64,000 nucleotides of DNA from Glandiceps talaboti (taxonomy: Eukaryota; Hemichordata; Enteropneusta; Spengelidae), in assembly GCF_964340395.1 (NCBI RefSeq), contig NC_135563.1, forward strand, positions 15,340,651-15,404,650, read 5' to 3'. This document shows, piece by piece, positions 1 to 13,149 of the stretch. A program made the translations under genes and the position numbers. Position 1 is the stretch's first letter. Each line of letters begins with the position of its first letter. The notes below the pieces were generated by a model. The model did no database searches, was not told the DNA's origin, and saw nothing but the letters and a program-made list of their open reading frames with translations.

Positions 1-1089
1 TACTTACTGTACAAGGAAGATTCAGTGAAATAAGATAACTTTTGAATTCTTTATCAAACCTTACACATCTATAATTATGAAAATATCAACCTACTCCAGA
101 TTCTGATATTGTCTAACCGGTTTATGAATTGCCCATTTATCTTTCCCTCAAACCACTACTTTAATTATCTGAAGTTCAACGACAAATTCATCTTATCCAG
201 ACAATTAAATTGATATTTTGCCAATTTCATGGTAATATTTGAGGGATGTTAAATATGTATAAAATTAGAGTAATATAAGTTTACAGAATCAACCTTGCTT
301 TGAAATGTATGCAAACTGACTTGCCTTTTTGTACACCAAGATTTAACCAGGATTACTTAAAGTTTACAGAAATTAAAAACTACTTTCTCTTGTATTAGTG
401 AATAAATCTAATGATCTAGATATCAAGATTAATAGAAATGTCTTTCTTATTAATTTATTTTGATACAAGTAAATTATGTATCAATAAATATGACTTTTGA
501 GTTCACCATAACTTGTAGTAAAACAATTACCATTCTCTGTGGTACTGTAGTCAGTTCATGTACAAGAAAATAACTTTAGAAGGTGATAACTGTTGCAAAT
601 TTACAAGGCAAGTGTTATCACTTAATGGATCAGCTTCTTCATCCATTCTTTAAATGAACAATGCCCAATCTCGTTTTTCTTCTCACATATCATAGTATAG
701 CTACAGTAGGGTAACAGCATAGTGAGTTATGTGGCCTTCCCAGCATGTCTATAAATAGTGTTGAATTTGTATCTCACCAGGGTACTGTATAAAGTAACTG
801 CTGCAGAAATAATGATCAGCAGATATATTAAATGTCACTGGCCTCATATTTTTTTTACCTTCTGCAGTTTTGTTTAACCTTGAATATGCAGTTTGTTTTG
901 ATCTTTGTTGGTCAGAAGTAGGTAGATCATGGAACATGTACAGTAACCTCACAGCAACATGCTATTCCTAAGTTTAATAACCTTGTAAAGATATAGCTGA
1001 TGACCAATATCAAATCCAGTACTACTGAAGTGATCTTACCAACATGTCAAACTTGACTGAAATATTAAAAATTAAAAAAAAAAATGTAT

Positions 1090-1500
1090 ATTACAAGAGA
1101 TCTTTTTAAAAAATGAACTTGCAATGTGTACATTTCACTTGAAGTACATAGTAAGGTAACCAAACTTTCTCTGTTTGATACGACAGCATAGAAACCAATA
1201 AGAAACTGCACATTGTACATGTTAAGATAGCAAAATTGCGGTTTCTTGCTATATTTTGTCAAAATGAAATACATACTGCAATGAGGCACAGACACACATC
1301 ACTGTTTTTGTGTCTGCATGCATGGTGGCACATTAGTTCATTTCATTTGGACAAAATGTTGCAAGAAACTCTATTCATTCAATCTTGCTATCTTAAAGTG
1401 TAGCAGTCTCTTATTGGTTTCTGTGTGGCTATATCAAACAGAGAGTGTGAACACAAGCATGAAACAGGCTGTATGCTGTACAGAAGTGTTACAAGTACTA
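1090..1500. repeat. Long imperfect inverted repeat (fold-back element)
   Basis: The minus-strand reading of about 1110-1300 matches the plus strand of about 1310-1470. Shared blocks in the same order include TTTCATTT.GACAAAAT, GCAAGAAAC, TTGCTATCTTAA, CTTATTGGTTTCT and ATCAAACAGAGA. The arms are roughly 150-190 bp and similar but not identical, with the centre near 1308. Both arms also give short open frames with related peptides, which is a by-product of the duplication. A diverged fold-back element or an old inverted duplication would both fit. Confidence 0.7.
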
Positions 1501-3055
1501 TGAGGCAGAAGTCAATTACATTATCTCTTGCCGCTAAATGGTTGTTTATATCTTCAGGATAGCATAGTCTTGTAAAGTGAACTCTAAATCATGATAGCAG
1601 AAGACAAATACATCTTGTGATCTTAGAGTTAACATCAACGCTGAAGTAGAAAATAGCTTTTGACAAGAAAGTCGGCTTAATTACACTACTCGCTGATTGG
1701 ATCGCATCCATGTCTCCAGGCCAGTGATGACATCATTTACTCATACCATACTGAGATAGATGTTTTTGAGATCACTTTCTTTACAGCAATTTACAGATTT
1801 CTACAGGGGTTGTCATCTTTATTAACATCTAACTCTGTTATTGTGCATTCATGCCTGTAGGCTAATGATGAAAGAGTTCACCATGGAAACTGTCAGTATG
1901 CTGTGAAGAAAGCTTACCAAGCGAAATGTCAGTATGAAGTGAAAAATACTAGCTATAGAAACTCTATGAATAACTTTCTGTATTCAATTATATCATTACA
2001 TTCTTAAAAGAGAGTAAAATTACATCTTTTTTTTACTATGCAGAACAATTTTTAAGGTCAATGGAGGTATTTGTTCACGATTTCAGTCACTCAAAATCCC
2101 CTCCTGTTAATATCAGTGACTCTATGGAAGTATCCTATCCATTGGTGAATTGTGTGATTTTCTTTTCTAATGATCATATTTCGATTGAAAAAAATTACTG
2201 ATGTAACTTTCAAATAATATATTTTATTATTATTATTGTTATTATTAGGAAATTTTATACACATTGACATGAACAATGAAAACATTCTTTCATAGGATAT
2301 ATTCCATGCAAACAATTTCCCAATTTCTGTTAAAGTCCTTTGATGTGAATTTTATAAATATCACTCTGTTTCACCATAGTTGACTGTGTATATTGATTTA
2401 AGAATTGACATTTAGTTCACATTGTTACATTCTGTTCAAGCCTTGACTGGCAACTGTAGAGTGTTTTACTTTCATCTGGGTATATTAATCATTTTGGACA
2501 AGTTGTGCAGTCAACCATACATTTTCGTTAATATATTTGATCCTATGCAATTCTCTCCAAGTACGTGTCATATTCCTCAATTCATTGGAAATCATAGAAA
2601 CACCTCTGTATTGTAGCTTAGATATACCAGAATATAGATTAACAATTTCTGAAAACTACCGACAGAAAATTCACAGCAATCTTATACACCATAGAAAAAC
2701 TGAAATGCAAGGATACTGCCATAATGTGATTAAAGTGATACACGTGTTCAAAGCGTGGATGCCAGTGTAACATGTTGTCCCATAATCAAGGTCTGTCCTT
2801 GCCAGTAACAACTTCATAACACTTTGAGCATGCTGTGAGAACATGCTTTATGGAGAGGTGTACTTTTATTATCAAATGACTGAAAGGAATCAATATTTCA
2901 CCTTCAAACCATTGAATGTGTTGTAGACTGTTATGTAAAGAATTATAGAGGCTGTGGATTTTTTTTCAGAGTTGTTATTTCCAAGTTTTGGTAACATTTC
3001 TGTGAAATAACAATATGTCATTGAATATTTGTCAAGCAAAGTTTTATACATTATA

Positions 3056-3057
<2 letters not shown>

Positions 3058-3098
<41 letters not shown>
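3058..3098. repeat. (GT)n microsatellite
   Basis: About twenty GT units in a row. The open frames across it are repeat artefacts. Confidence 0.95.
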
Positions 3099-3101
<3 letters not shown>

Positions 3102-3835
3102 TGACTTTCTTTATCACACACTCAGTCAAATGTCTTGGTAATTGTGCTTGAAAATGATTTTTACTAATTCAGATTTTGAAATATAGCTAAAATGTTCAGT
3201 TTTTCTCAAACAGTTTATTCTGTTCTCTAGTTATCTAATACTTCAGGCCATGTGATTATTGTTGAGTACTTTAATTAATCTTAGGTCATGAGATAGTTGT
3301 CTTGAGAGAAGGTGAGGTATGCATGTGATTTTGTGTGTATTGTCATCTATCAAGGGCATGCTAGTATCATAATCAAGGTCAGTGTGAAAGGAATGACAAC
3401 CTTGCCTAAGTTGGGATTAAGGACATAACTATAATGGATCTGTGAATACACATAACTGGCCGTTCAACAGCCTCGCTGTATGTTTTAAGATATTAAAATC
3501 AGTTATTTTCACCGCAGATCAGCAATTTTTCATCAATATTTTTCTTGTCATTTGGAGAACTTACTTTAGTATTTGAAGGCCTCTGATTTAGTTAAATGTG
3601 ATACACGGTTGTTCACATTGATTTGGATCATTTATGTTTAATTGATTTTACCATAAACTCCCAATAAAGATAAGTAAATGACTTCTGTGTTATATTTAGT
3701 AAGAGTTGTTAAACTCTCCATTGTGTCACTTTCATTTAATTATCCATGAAATAATCAATTTCGCTTTTCACTTCTGATCTTTCTTCTGAATTTTGTCTCA
3801 TCCATATAATGCTGTTGGAAGAAAGAGAACTATAA

Positions 3836-3837
<2 letters not shown>

Positions 3838-3879
<42 letters not shown>

Positions 3880-4081
3880 TATGTATGTATGTATGTATGT
3901 ATGTATGTATGTATGTATGTATGTATGTATGTATGTATGTATGTATGTGTGTGTTTGTGTGTATGTATGTGTGTCTGTCTGTATGTATGTATGTATGTAT
4001 GTCTGTATGTATGTATGTATGTATGTATGTATGTATGTATGTATGTATGTATGTATGTATGTATGTATGTATGTATGTGTA
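3838..4081. repeat. Compound (GT)n-(TATG)n microsatellite
   Basis: About 38 bp of GT repeats pass into about 200 bp of TATG repeats with a few interruptions (TGTGTTTG, GTCTGTCT). Open frames on both strands encode only Cys-Val-Tyr-Met or Tyr-Ile-His-Thr cycles and are not genes. Confidence 0.95.
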
Positions 4082-6265
4082 TGTGGATGGGTAGATAACT
4101 TAATATCTTAAACGTATGAATATGTATGTCAAAGTTTGGCCATGTAGGCAAGTCGTGCAATAAGCTTCTTTGAGAGACTGAGGACAAGTGTTTAATTGGC
4201 ATGGAGTGAAGGGGAAAATTTAAGACATCAGCTGTTTTCATGAAAAGGAAACTAGTGAGAATGTTCAATCACAGCTCAATGGCTTATAAACTTACCAGGA
4301 CTTAGCAAAGATAAAGTTAGTCGAGTATATAAAATAATATTTCAATCTTAATTTTATGTTTACCCCATACACAAACTGTCCCTGTACCCTAGAAATGAAG
4401 TTAGTGTGGATCTTTTTACCACTGCCATCCAAAGACAAGAAGTGGACCTTTTCACTGCTATATGAATATGTGTCGAGTTCTTAAAAACGTCATTGAATTC
4501 AACGTTCAGTTTATCTTTTCACAAAGAGTTCAGCTGCCATATCTTTTCAATGCAGAGATAACAGTTCAAATGCAACCTGAACTGAAAAGAATTCCCTGCA
4601 TTTCTTAACACGAAGGATGACGGTTTTGGCTTTCATCATCCTGATTGCCGTCACAGTACATTATCATTTAATAGGTTTAGCCCCCCCCCCTCCTTCACCT
4701 CGAACTTTTCAGTATTATCCGAGTCCATTAATTAATTGCCCATTGAAATATACACTAAACCTTATATTTAAATTACTAAGTCGTTTTGACCGGTCTGAAT
4801 AACCTCTATTTGTAGGTGATGGTAATTGTACACTAAATTGAATTGATGTCCGTATTTAAATAACTGTGAAAAGGGGTACAGATGAATTAATTATTTGTGA
4901 GTCAACAATTTGTAAATATGTGGGCTATTGATAGGATGTGACTACAAGGTGAACATAATACTTCAGCAAGGACAACAACAAACATTTTATTGGGGTTTTT
5001 TGTAAAAAAAAAAAAAAAAATTTCACAAAAATGAAGTTTGGCTACGAAGGCTTTAAAAGTCTTGTATTTTATCATTAAAATCATTGTCACCATCATCATC
5101 AGTGCCACCATCATCATCTTCTTCATCATCTTTCTCCTCAATATCTCCACTCTCCCTGGACTGTCAGTGTACTCAATATTTATCTTGCTGCATTCTTCTC
5201 CATGTTAGAAATAGTTCTGCTCCTTCATCCGTATCAGACTATAAATTATATGTGTAAGACATAAGTACTATCTATAAATTACCCTCTATTTAAAAGGCTT
5301 CACTAATTTATGTTTAAATCACCTCTTGCCAGACTGCAGGCATGTTCTTTAATGTACAGTAGACTTTCCGGATTGTACTCCTAACATATTCGTGTTAAGA
5401 AGTCCATGACGCGTCACAAATGTAATATATATTGCTGACATGATGCAAGATAGAACATGCGATCCTATATCGTCACAAAGTAATCATACACAAGTTGCAC
5501 AGTCGATCAATTTTATACCGACATTTGTGATTAGGAATAATCATATATTGCATCAATGGGTTCTTGACGATACAAACATTGCATATTTCACTATCTATTG
5601 GATCAACTTGACATTGATGGCAAGTTTTCGACAAAAAGAAACCAGTGTTACCGTTTCGATCTCGGAAGAGTTGACAAACATTAACACTGGTCGTCATCAC
5701 AAGCGTATTTTCATAATCGTTGAAATACAAACTATTGAAGAAAGGAAAGTCTTGCCAGCAGAGCTTATTAATTTTAAGATAGCTTCGGGTGATAGAATTA
5801 GGTGTTTACTTTCATTGTGTGGGCATGAAGTTTAATAGTATATAAAACTTATATATTGAAACCTTGAACTTAACCGCTGGTCATCACGTCAGCAAAATAA
5901 TGCTACGATGAAACTAGTTTCCATACTACATAAGTTACATAATTAAATATATAATATACATTCGTCTCGTAGCAATAATAATATCTTCGTGTTCGTACTT
6001 TGGTAGGAAACTAGTAATGCACAAAGCCATGAGTGTTTCTCTTATATTAAATAATCACGACCAATTCGTAGAAATAATGTCATCGAAACCAGTTCTCAGG
6101 AACTTGACTTCATCATGTCATATCCCTAATTGGTATATAAAATGCTTCCTCTTTGACAATCGCGTTTCAAGGACAAAGTTGGACTTTGTAGTGTAGATGT
6201 CTGCTCAGACCAAATTGGTGGTCTGAGATGTCTGTTAGGATAGTGTGTAAACGAGCTCTGCAAGT

Positions 6266-6290
6266 GGGGTTGGGGGTTGTGGGTTGGGGG
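6266..6290 (+). other. Potential G-quadruplex tract
   Basis: Four G-runs of 4, 5, 3 and 5 bases are separated by loops of 2-4 bases on the plus strand, which fits the usual quadruplex pattern. There is no gene beside it, so any role is unknown. Confidence 0.55.
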
Positions 6291-9029
6291 TTTCCAGTTC
6301 GGTATCAAAATGTCGAAATAATCACAAACGAAATCGACATTATATATACGAATTTTAAGACTTTTTTGGTTCTAATTTGCCGACAAATTGTCACATAGAC
6401 CATCTTTTAATATCCGAGAAGCTTGTTGCGAGAGTATCGGAACTCTTTATAAATACCAAAGCTAACATGTTTCTGTAAAGTTTCAACGGGGTGCCAACCT
6501 CGACAGATCGTATATACACACGTCAGTCGCAACAACAACCGTTCATATTGTGACAATGCATTTGTACACTTTTTCAACATATGAGAAACACTTTTCAACA
6601 CGTTGAATAATATCTTTTGTCAGAGAATGACAAATGACTCAAGAAGTTACCATTATTATGACATGCTACTACTATTGTACCATCGTTACCTCTAGCGTTA
6701 AATAGTCGTTGCACAACAAACATCCACATACACCTTGAGCGCAAAACTTACACTTTTAACAGTGAGAAATAACTGCTAAAGTCTATTTTGCTGTAACCCG
6801 CGCATTTAATTCAATATGTTCACGAAAAACACGAAAAGTTACAAGTTATGAAAATAGATATATGCGACTACAAAAGTGGAGGCTCATGGTCTATAAACTT
6901 CCAATTCTAGCTTGGTCAAGGCTCAAACCACTGAGGTTTTCTTAGTGGTCTGAGGTCCAGGTAACAGTTGGAGTTGACTTAAACCAAGTTCCTTTTTTGA
7001 CTGTCTTTTTTTGTACTGGTATATTAAATAGCCATGAATTTGTTGTTACACTGGTTATGCTATGGTTTTTGAAACCTGCTTAAATGTAAAATACTAAAAC
7101 GAAAGATATTATTTTTGAGAACTTAGATTTTAACTTTTAACCACTAGAAAGAACTTTTTTAAAGTTTTAACACGAACCATTGTACAGGGTCTATGCACGA
7201 ACAGTATGCCAACCCTTCCTCATATACCTTTCTCATATATATTAAGAACCCTGCCCGTCGACCTCGCTCTCCGTCTATATAGAAGTTGACCCTAAAATAA
7301 AATATGGGTACAAACAAAAAACGTACCAGTGATATATGGCACAATTCCTATTTCTTCTCCTTGTACACTGACTTGTTGTAAGCTTAATACCAGAAACTAA
7401 AGGGTTGTTCGTTGCAAGCGCTGTGATAGGATAATAGGCGATCGGTTTGTTAAAAAACAGAAATTGAGAATTGATGAATAGACCTACATGACCACTTCTT
7501 GAGATGTCATATGTTTATTTATTTATTTATTTATTTATTTCATATAAATACGGAGAAAGGGGAAATCGTGACTGGGTATAGCACATTTACGCAAAAACTT
7601 TGTCGATTCCTGTATTTGTCGGGATCAAGGCTGCAGAGACTATCCATGATAGACTATTTTGTTCCACCATGCATCAAAACTACCACAAACTATGTAAGGC
7701 ATAGCTTATAGGCCTAGTGACGAACTCAACACCAGGGCTCAAAACTATAGTATAAGCTTAGGACAGTGACATATTTGGGTTCATTCAGAAAGTTATTTTC
7801 CTAATTTCATTAGAAGTTTATTATGCGATGATAGTGTTTATAAAGATCCCTAAAAATAGCATGATATGCCTGGCCTGTAGGGTGGATCTGCAAATACGTC
7901 GAGATATATCCCTTCTTCCCACACACCTTGCATTTTTTAAATTTTAAATTTAAGGTCGGGTCTGGGATGTAGGTGATTGGATTGACGAGTTATGTCTGAA
8001 ACGGTACACACCGTCTATTCGCCATCAATTTGGCAAATTGACCTTCAATGTACGGTTTAAACAAGTTGTGTGTGAAATTGAACCTGAGTGTACGATTGTA
8101 TTGAGTGTTTTCTTCATAAACCCTACACGTTTCTCTCCCCTCCCATCGCCGCCATGGGTTTAAATGCCGATGTGGAAGGCGGCGACTAAATAAAAATTCA
8201 CCATATCCCTTCCCAAGTCAATGCAAACACACTTGAACAAGTGCATGTTGAACGACGCGACGCATAAAGTGCTCGGAATCGGTCGCATCATGATCTATCC
8301 ACATGTCTACGCTCTATGCATGCTGCTCGCCATGTTGACATGATCAGGACGCACGTCACAGGCATGACCCATTTACATGACCCATATGGCCATTAAGACT
8401 ATGTAGAAGACCGATATTGCAACAGGCATGTTGTTTACTCCGTTTTGTAAATAATAAATATGATCACGATGTTTTCGACGTCTCTGATTGGCTAGTTTGA
8501 CGACATCATTGCGTCACGTATTCGAAACGTGCAAAATGATTTGCACCGAGCTCGTGTCCACGTGAAAGCTTCATTTTGAATATCATCCGATTTGGAACAT
8601 AACACAATTAAAAGGGGTAACTTTTTATGAGGGGGATATCTGATAGATTTGCGTCAAATAAATACCCCAAATATACCAAAATACGCTGTTTTCTTTAGTG
8701 ATAAAAGTTCACAGATTGAAATTTGATTCAAGGATATACTAAGAATCAAATATATACAGTATTTTATTACGCCGTCTAAATTCCACCCCTGCACATATAT
8801 GGAATATCTTTATATGCTAATTATTTACTCATAGAGGTCAGCAAACATATTTCGTTGTTTCCTCTGTGTGGCTTTCGTACGTAGACGGCAGTTGATTACA
8901 GCAAGAGGAAGCCGTCCCGATGATGAAATCGTGCATAAAACGATGGATACTGTCATTCGACAAAGGACCTCGTCTCAGTAACAGACTTATTTTATCATGA
9001 TGTTGTAGGCTTTGATAACAGGTCGTCGC

Positions 9030-9075
9030 CGGAGTATAACTATATAAGACGAGAGGAACATTGGCTGGTGATAAA
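9030..9075 (+). promoter_or_regulatory. TATA-type core promoter of PPP1R3
   Basis: A TATA-like box, CTATATAAG, lies at about 9040-9048, roughly 100 bp before the start codon of the glycogen-targeting subunit. Transcription would begin around 9070-9080. The box and its position are seen; its use is inferred. Confidence 0.55.
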
Positions 9076-9147
9076 CACTGACTGTATATTACAATTTACA
9101 TTATTGCCGTTGTTTGTTACACAGCAAGACCAACAGAATAACTGAAA

Positions 9148-10107
9148 ATGCCGGTTGACTGTTCGTTGCTCTTCCTCAGCTCAAGTCCACCAACTCACAA
9201 CTATTGCATGAAATACCCTTATAATTTCACTGGACTAAAATCACGGCTAGGAGATGGATACTTTACCCCCAGACCGCCGCTATCGTTGAGACCTATTTTG
9301 AATCCGGGAAGTTCCGAGAAAGGGAATGGAAATATCGTCATGACAGACATCAAAGACGTGGTCCAAAACAGTACAGAAATCACAAAGGTCAGGAAAGCAA
9401 AAACCAAGAAACGTGTATCATTTGCAGATACCAAAGGACTGTCTTTAACATCGGTACGTATAATGCAAGAACCCAGTGACATGCCCCCAGCACTGAACAT
9501 TCAAGCTATTGGTGATCTTATCCGTGACGAAAGTCCTCAACCGTCGTCGTCGACTACTAACTACATAATTGATTTCGAACAGCCTGCGTCAAATTATCTC
9601 GATTTTAGAGATAAATTAGAGAAGGGAAATGTTGGTTTGGAGAACGTTATTATCAAAGATTCAAATACCATCATGGGAACTGTGAAAGTTAAAAACATAT
9701 CTTTCGAGAAACGAGTTAAAGTCAGATACACGTATGATGACTGGGCGAGCAGCAAGGATGTCTTTGCTACCTATGCACCACCAAATATCGGTTTCGGGCA
9801 GATGAACTGCGCCGCTGCCCCTGAACGTTATGATACCTTCTCGTTCGAGTTTCAGATTCCCCTTAATTCAAACGCCAAAAAGATAGAGTTCTGTGTTTGT
9901 TTCGAAAGTGATGGGTCGATCTTTTGGGATAACAACCACGATAAAAACTATCAGATTGTTTCCGAACAGTGGAAGACAGTTTCGCAACAGGAACAGATGC
10001 AGAACGACTATCTCCAACTTCGTACGTCGAATGACAATTTACAGTGGACGGACTTTGCTTATTGGAAGTCAAATGCACACGACGAAACAGGACTACCATA
10101 CTGGTAA
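9148..10107 (+). CDS. PPP1R3: Glycogen-targeting regulatory subunit of protein phosphatase 1 (PPP1R3 family)
   Basis: This protein would bring the PP1 catalytic subunit to glycogen particles, so that glycogen synthase is activated and phosphorylase is switched off. The single uninterrupted frame gives 319 residues. RVSF at residues 89-92, inside KKRVSFADTKGLSLT, is the PP1-docking motif followed by the block conserved in vertebrate PPP1R3B/C/D. Residues 140-275 match the CBM21 glycogen-binding domain: DFEQPASNYLDFR, LENVIIKDS.TIMGTVKVKN, FEKRVKVR.T.D.W and the WDNN..KNY glycogen and substrate-binding segment (260-268). The N-terminal 80 residues are longer than in PPP1R3B and not recognised. 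No intron is needed, as in the vertebrate B/C/D genes. The first Met has a fair context (AAAATGCC); Met21 is an alternative. A TATA box lies about 100 bp upstream and AATAAA at 10667-10672. Family membership is firm, but which vertebrate paralogue it matches best is not. Confidence 0.93.
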   Translation: MPVDCSLLFLSSSPPTHNYCMKYPYNFTGLKSRLGDGYFTPRPPLSLRPILNPGSSEKGNGNIVMTDIKDVVQNSTEITKVRKAKTKKRVSFADTKGLSLTSVRIMQEPSDMPPALNIQAIGDLIRDESPQPSSSTTNYIIDFEQPASNYLDFRDKLEKGNVGLENVIIKDSNTIMGTVKVKNISFEKRVKVRYTYDDWASSKDVFATYAPPNIGFGQMNCAAAPERYDTFSFEFQIPLNSNAKKIEFCVCFESDGSIFWDNNHDKNYQIVSEQWKTVSQQEQMQNDYLQLRTSNDNLQWTDFAYWKSNAHDETGLPYW

Positions 10108-10666
10108 CATTAAACAGAAGGAACAGAATTCAAGTACATTTCTCCGAAATCGTTCCTCATGCCGTTTGAAATAGGTTGCATTGTCGCATCCCTATCTGTA
10201 TCAGCTGATGGAGGCATGATCAGCTGTGCGGCGGTATTGTATCAGACAGCGGGCACTTTGCATAAAGACAATACAGACACGAGTCGTCTGCGGGGTCATT
10301 ACCTCGGTCACGGTTATACCATGCACTTGTAACTGTCATGTACACGTGGCTGTAGTAGCTATGATACATAACGGCGAAAACCATCCAGTTTTAATTTTAT
10401 GAGTTTATATATGAAGCTTGCTTTGCGTGGACTTTGGTTACTGTAAGTCCATGTCTGTTGCTTGATGTGTACAATTTTTGGTTCGGAGTAACTGCTTTTC
10501 AGCCAGAAACCTTCCAACAGCCATGCTGTTGTGTTGGTCATATTTATTCAACCTTTTCGTACACTACACAATTAATTTGCTAACTTGGTAAAATTATTAT
10601 GGGTAGATATATTGTATGTTGCCAAAAGACATAACAGATATAGCATAAGGTCACAACTTCGAATTG

Positions 10667-10672
10667 AATAAA
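10667..10672 (+). terminator. Poly(A) signal of PPP1R3
   Basis: AATAAA lies 560 bp after the PPP1R3 stop codon and is the first canonical signal on this strand after it. Confidence 0.5.
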
Positions 10673-10679
10673 ACTGTCT

Positions 10680-12445
10680 TGGACCCGGACCTCACAGTGG
10701 TATTTATTTCTGTCACATGTACACTGGCCAGTCTTCCAACCTTTAGAAATTCCAGTACTTAGTTTACTCTTGGTGATTAATATTTCTAACTTTGGTGTAA
10801 AATAGAAGATATGTTATTTTCTTTTCTTTCCAAATACATGATTATTTAAATTTATTCTTGAACATCAAATGCAACATACTGTGAGATCCGTGTCCAAATT
10901 ATTTGTTAAATGGATAAAAACGTACGATATGTGTGTAGTAGTATTAACAAATTTGAAATATAAGTTTACTTGCTATTGTGGTTGCCAACAAACACATTAC
11001 AGACATTATGGAGGTCAATGTACTTGACAAGGTCATTATTGTGAACCATTTTGGTCAATTTTGATAAAAAGCAGGTGTTAGAAGGAATATGTTATACAGA
11101 TGTATTAGCATAGAACAATGTACAAATATTATTTCCTCTCTGAAAGCTACAACTTTGCACTTTATTTAAGATAGAAAATGATTTGTTCATGACATTTCAT
11201 TTTTGCTAGTGATGTATGTATATTGTTATTTTTGAGCAACTCGTAGGCCTAATAATTGAGAGTTCATTTTCTACACCTAATAACTTCAATGAAGTTCAAC
11301 TCAAACTGGCCCTACTGATTTCGCTGTATCAAGGCTAAATTACTATTGACTGTGATAACCTGTCCCACTATTCATAGCTACAAAAATTTGTAAATTTTGC
11401 CGGAATGATTTCTATAGGGGGAAAAATTGGTGCAGAAACTGGCATTAATCCTGTGTGCATCGGCTGGCTTATCTTGTTTAGCCAGGAGTACACAACTGCC
11501 TAAAGTCAGTTACCTGTATAGATTTGTTTGATAAAGAAACTACAATGGGCCACAAAGTGGCGATATAAGCAGGTTTGGATGGGGGAAGCTTGAAGTTGGC
11601 TAGTACATGGACACTGAACACTACAGTGAGTAAATTTTGTATTTTTGTAGCAGAGGATTGTTCTGGAGAAAACAGTACTACAGCCCATCTCGCTTCCCAT
11701 CACCAAGTGATTAGATTTCACGCAAAAAAAAGGCTTTTCTGGGGCGATTGATATCTTTTCATAGGTACTAAAAACCCCAGAAAATGTCTTAATTTTCTAT
11801 AGACATTTACAAACCTAATGCACCATTTTTATGACTAAGCCTAGAAGGGGAAAAAACGTGCTTGTAATTCAACTTACATTTTGTGAACGTGTGAAGCATG
11901 GGACGGGTATTATAAGTGAATGTCACTTTACATGTACGAAAGAGAATACATGTTTTGACTGTACCAGTGTATATACGATTTCAAAGAAAAAACTTACTAG
12001 CGATGTAAATTAGTTTATCTATTAGTTTTTTTTTGTGATGTCTCGAACACTGCTGAAGAGTTTTATATTAAAGGTAATATGACGGAGTTTTCAATACATA
12101 TAACTGTGTGAAGTGTAGTGAATTCCATTGAAATATTATTATTGTGTGGAGTAGGCTGGCTATCCTGAATGACATCTGACATGATGACAAATGCTGTGTA
12201 AGATGGGTGCGACTGTGAATCGGGGTTTCATTTACTTGTACTCGGACATCGATGACAGGCAAAGTAGAATAAAACTTGACTGACATACAAATGCTTGTAT
12301 GAACAAAATGGGAAAGCCATACAATGATTTGTTGCTGTTCAACGTGCTATGCTAAACCTTTTTATTTAATCGCCAACATCGGAAAATATCAAATGTAATG
12401 CCCCAGTTGTTGGATTAGCCTTGCCTTATGTATGTACATCTTTTA

Positions 12446-12488
<43 letters not shown>

Positions 12489-12850
12489 ATGCCTGCAACC
12501 TGTCAGCTTTTGAAATTTGGGACAGACAAAGGTGTATGAACTCTCCACCTTGAGCATGCAAACGTCACCCATCCAACTCTATGGTAATACTAGGTCAAAT
12601 TAATAGACATTTTAAATTTAAAGTTGTGCTCCTATCCTTAAAAAAAGGAAACTGGGGAAAAAAATTGGAAATGGATTGATCTCTTTACACTAGTACTTGT
12701 ATCGAAACGAGGATCTTGTATGAGTCACATAAGTCGTTGCCCTGGCCTAGATATAAATGGCATTCCACGTCGACGCTGTGCAAAGTCTGCACCTATATGA
12801 TGTTGAGCGTATCAGCTGTTTGCCGGGGTCGGGTTTTCTGTAAATCATAA
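10680..12850. other. Spacer without recognised gene
   Basis: Only short random-looking frames are present, plus a (GT)n run at about 12448-12486. I see no domain, RNA gene or clear repeat structure. Confidence 0.5.
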
Positions 12851-12864
12851 ATGTGTCCTGCTGT

Positions 12865-12968
12865 CGCTATTGGTTGACGTGGTGGACGTGATAAATATAC
12901 AGGGACGGAATTTGCAAATGAATAAAAGGGGATTGCCAGGCACAGGGAACAGTTGCTAGGCGACAACA
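12865..12968 (+). promoter_or_regulatory. Promoter-like element cluster
   Basis: Within about 100 bp lie an inverted CCAAT box (CTATTGGTTG, about 12866), TGACGTGG next to it, an octamer-like ATTTGCAAAT (about 12909), a TATA-like AATAAAAGG (about 12921) and GTTGCTAGGCGAC just before an ATG. The last resembles an RFX X-box half-palindrome. Each motif alone is weak; the order and spacing are what suggest a promoter. Confidence 0.35.
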
Positions 12969-13142
12969 ATGGCGTCAGAAGATCAAGCAATATTTTTTCC
13001 AGTGTTGGCGCTGACAGGCCTCAACTATAAAGCAGAGGGCATTTCTCAAGACCATGTACAACCCAGCAACGGTTTTGAGCTGGCCCCGAGTCAACACAAC
13101 TGTTCCGCAAATATTGTGAACTCAGCTATTCTCAGTGTATAA
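12969..13142 (+). CDS. Small ORF of unknown function (57 codons)
   Basis: The frame opens with ATGGCG in a good start context (ACAACAATGG) and ends in tandem stops TAA-TGA. The peptide begins MASEDQAIFFPVLAL and has no domain, signal peptide or repeat that I recognise. Its only support is the promoter-like cluster just upstream. It could be a small protein, the first exon of a longer gene, or chance. No clear splice donor was seen. Confidence 0.25.
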   Translation: MASEDQAIFFPVLALTGLNYKAEGISQDHVQPSNGFELAPSQHNCSANIVNSAILSV

Positions 13143-13149
13143 TGAATGT

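Larger units (their letters stand above)
1..9000. other. Spacer upstream of PPP1R3; no gene recognised
   Basis: I see no reading frame here that resembles a known protein. The longest open frame (5440-5835 plus, 131 codons) has no recognisable domain and codon use that looks random. The stretch holds a fold-back repeat (1090-1500), microsatellites (3058-3098 and 3838-4081) and a G-run cluster (6266-6290). It could be intergenic, or intronic to a gene whose exons lie outside the window. Confidence 0.5.

Noticed and set aside
3793-4268. Open frames of 85-156 codons on both strands
   Set aside because: They consist of translated TATG/GT repeats only.
5440-5835. 131-codon open frame
   Set aside because: No recognisable motif, no start or splice context, and AT-rich random-looking composition.
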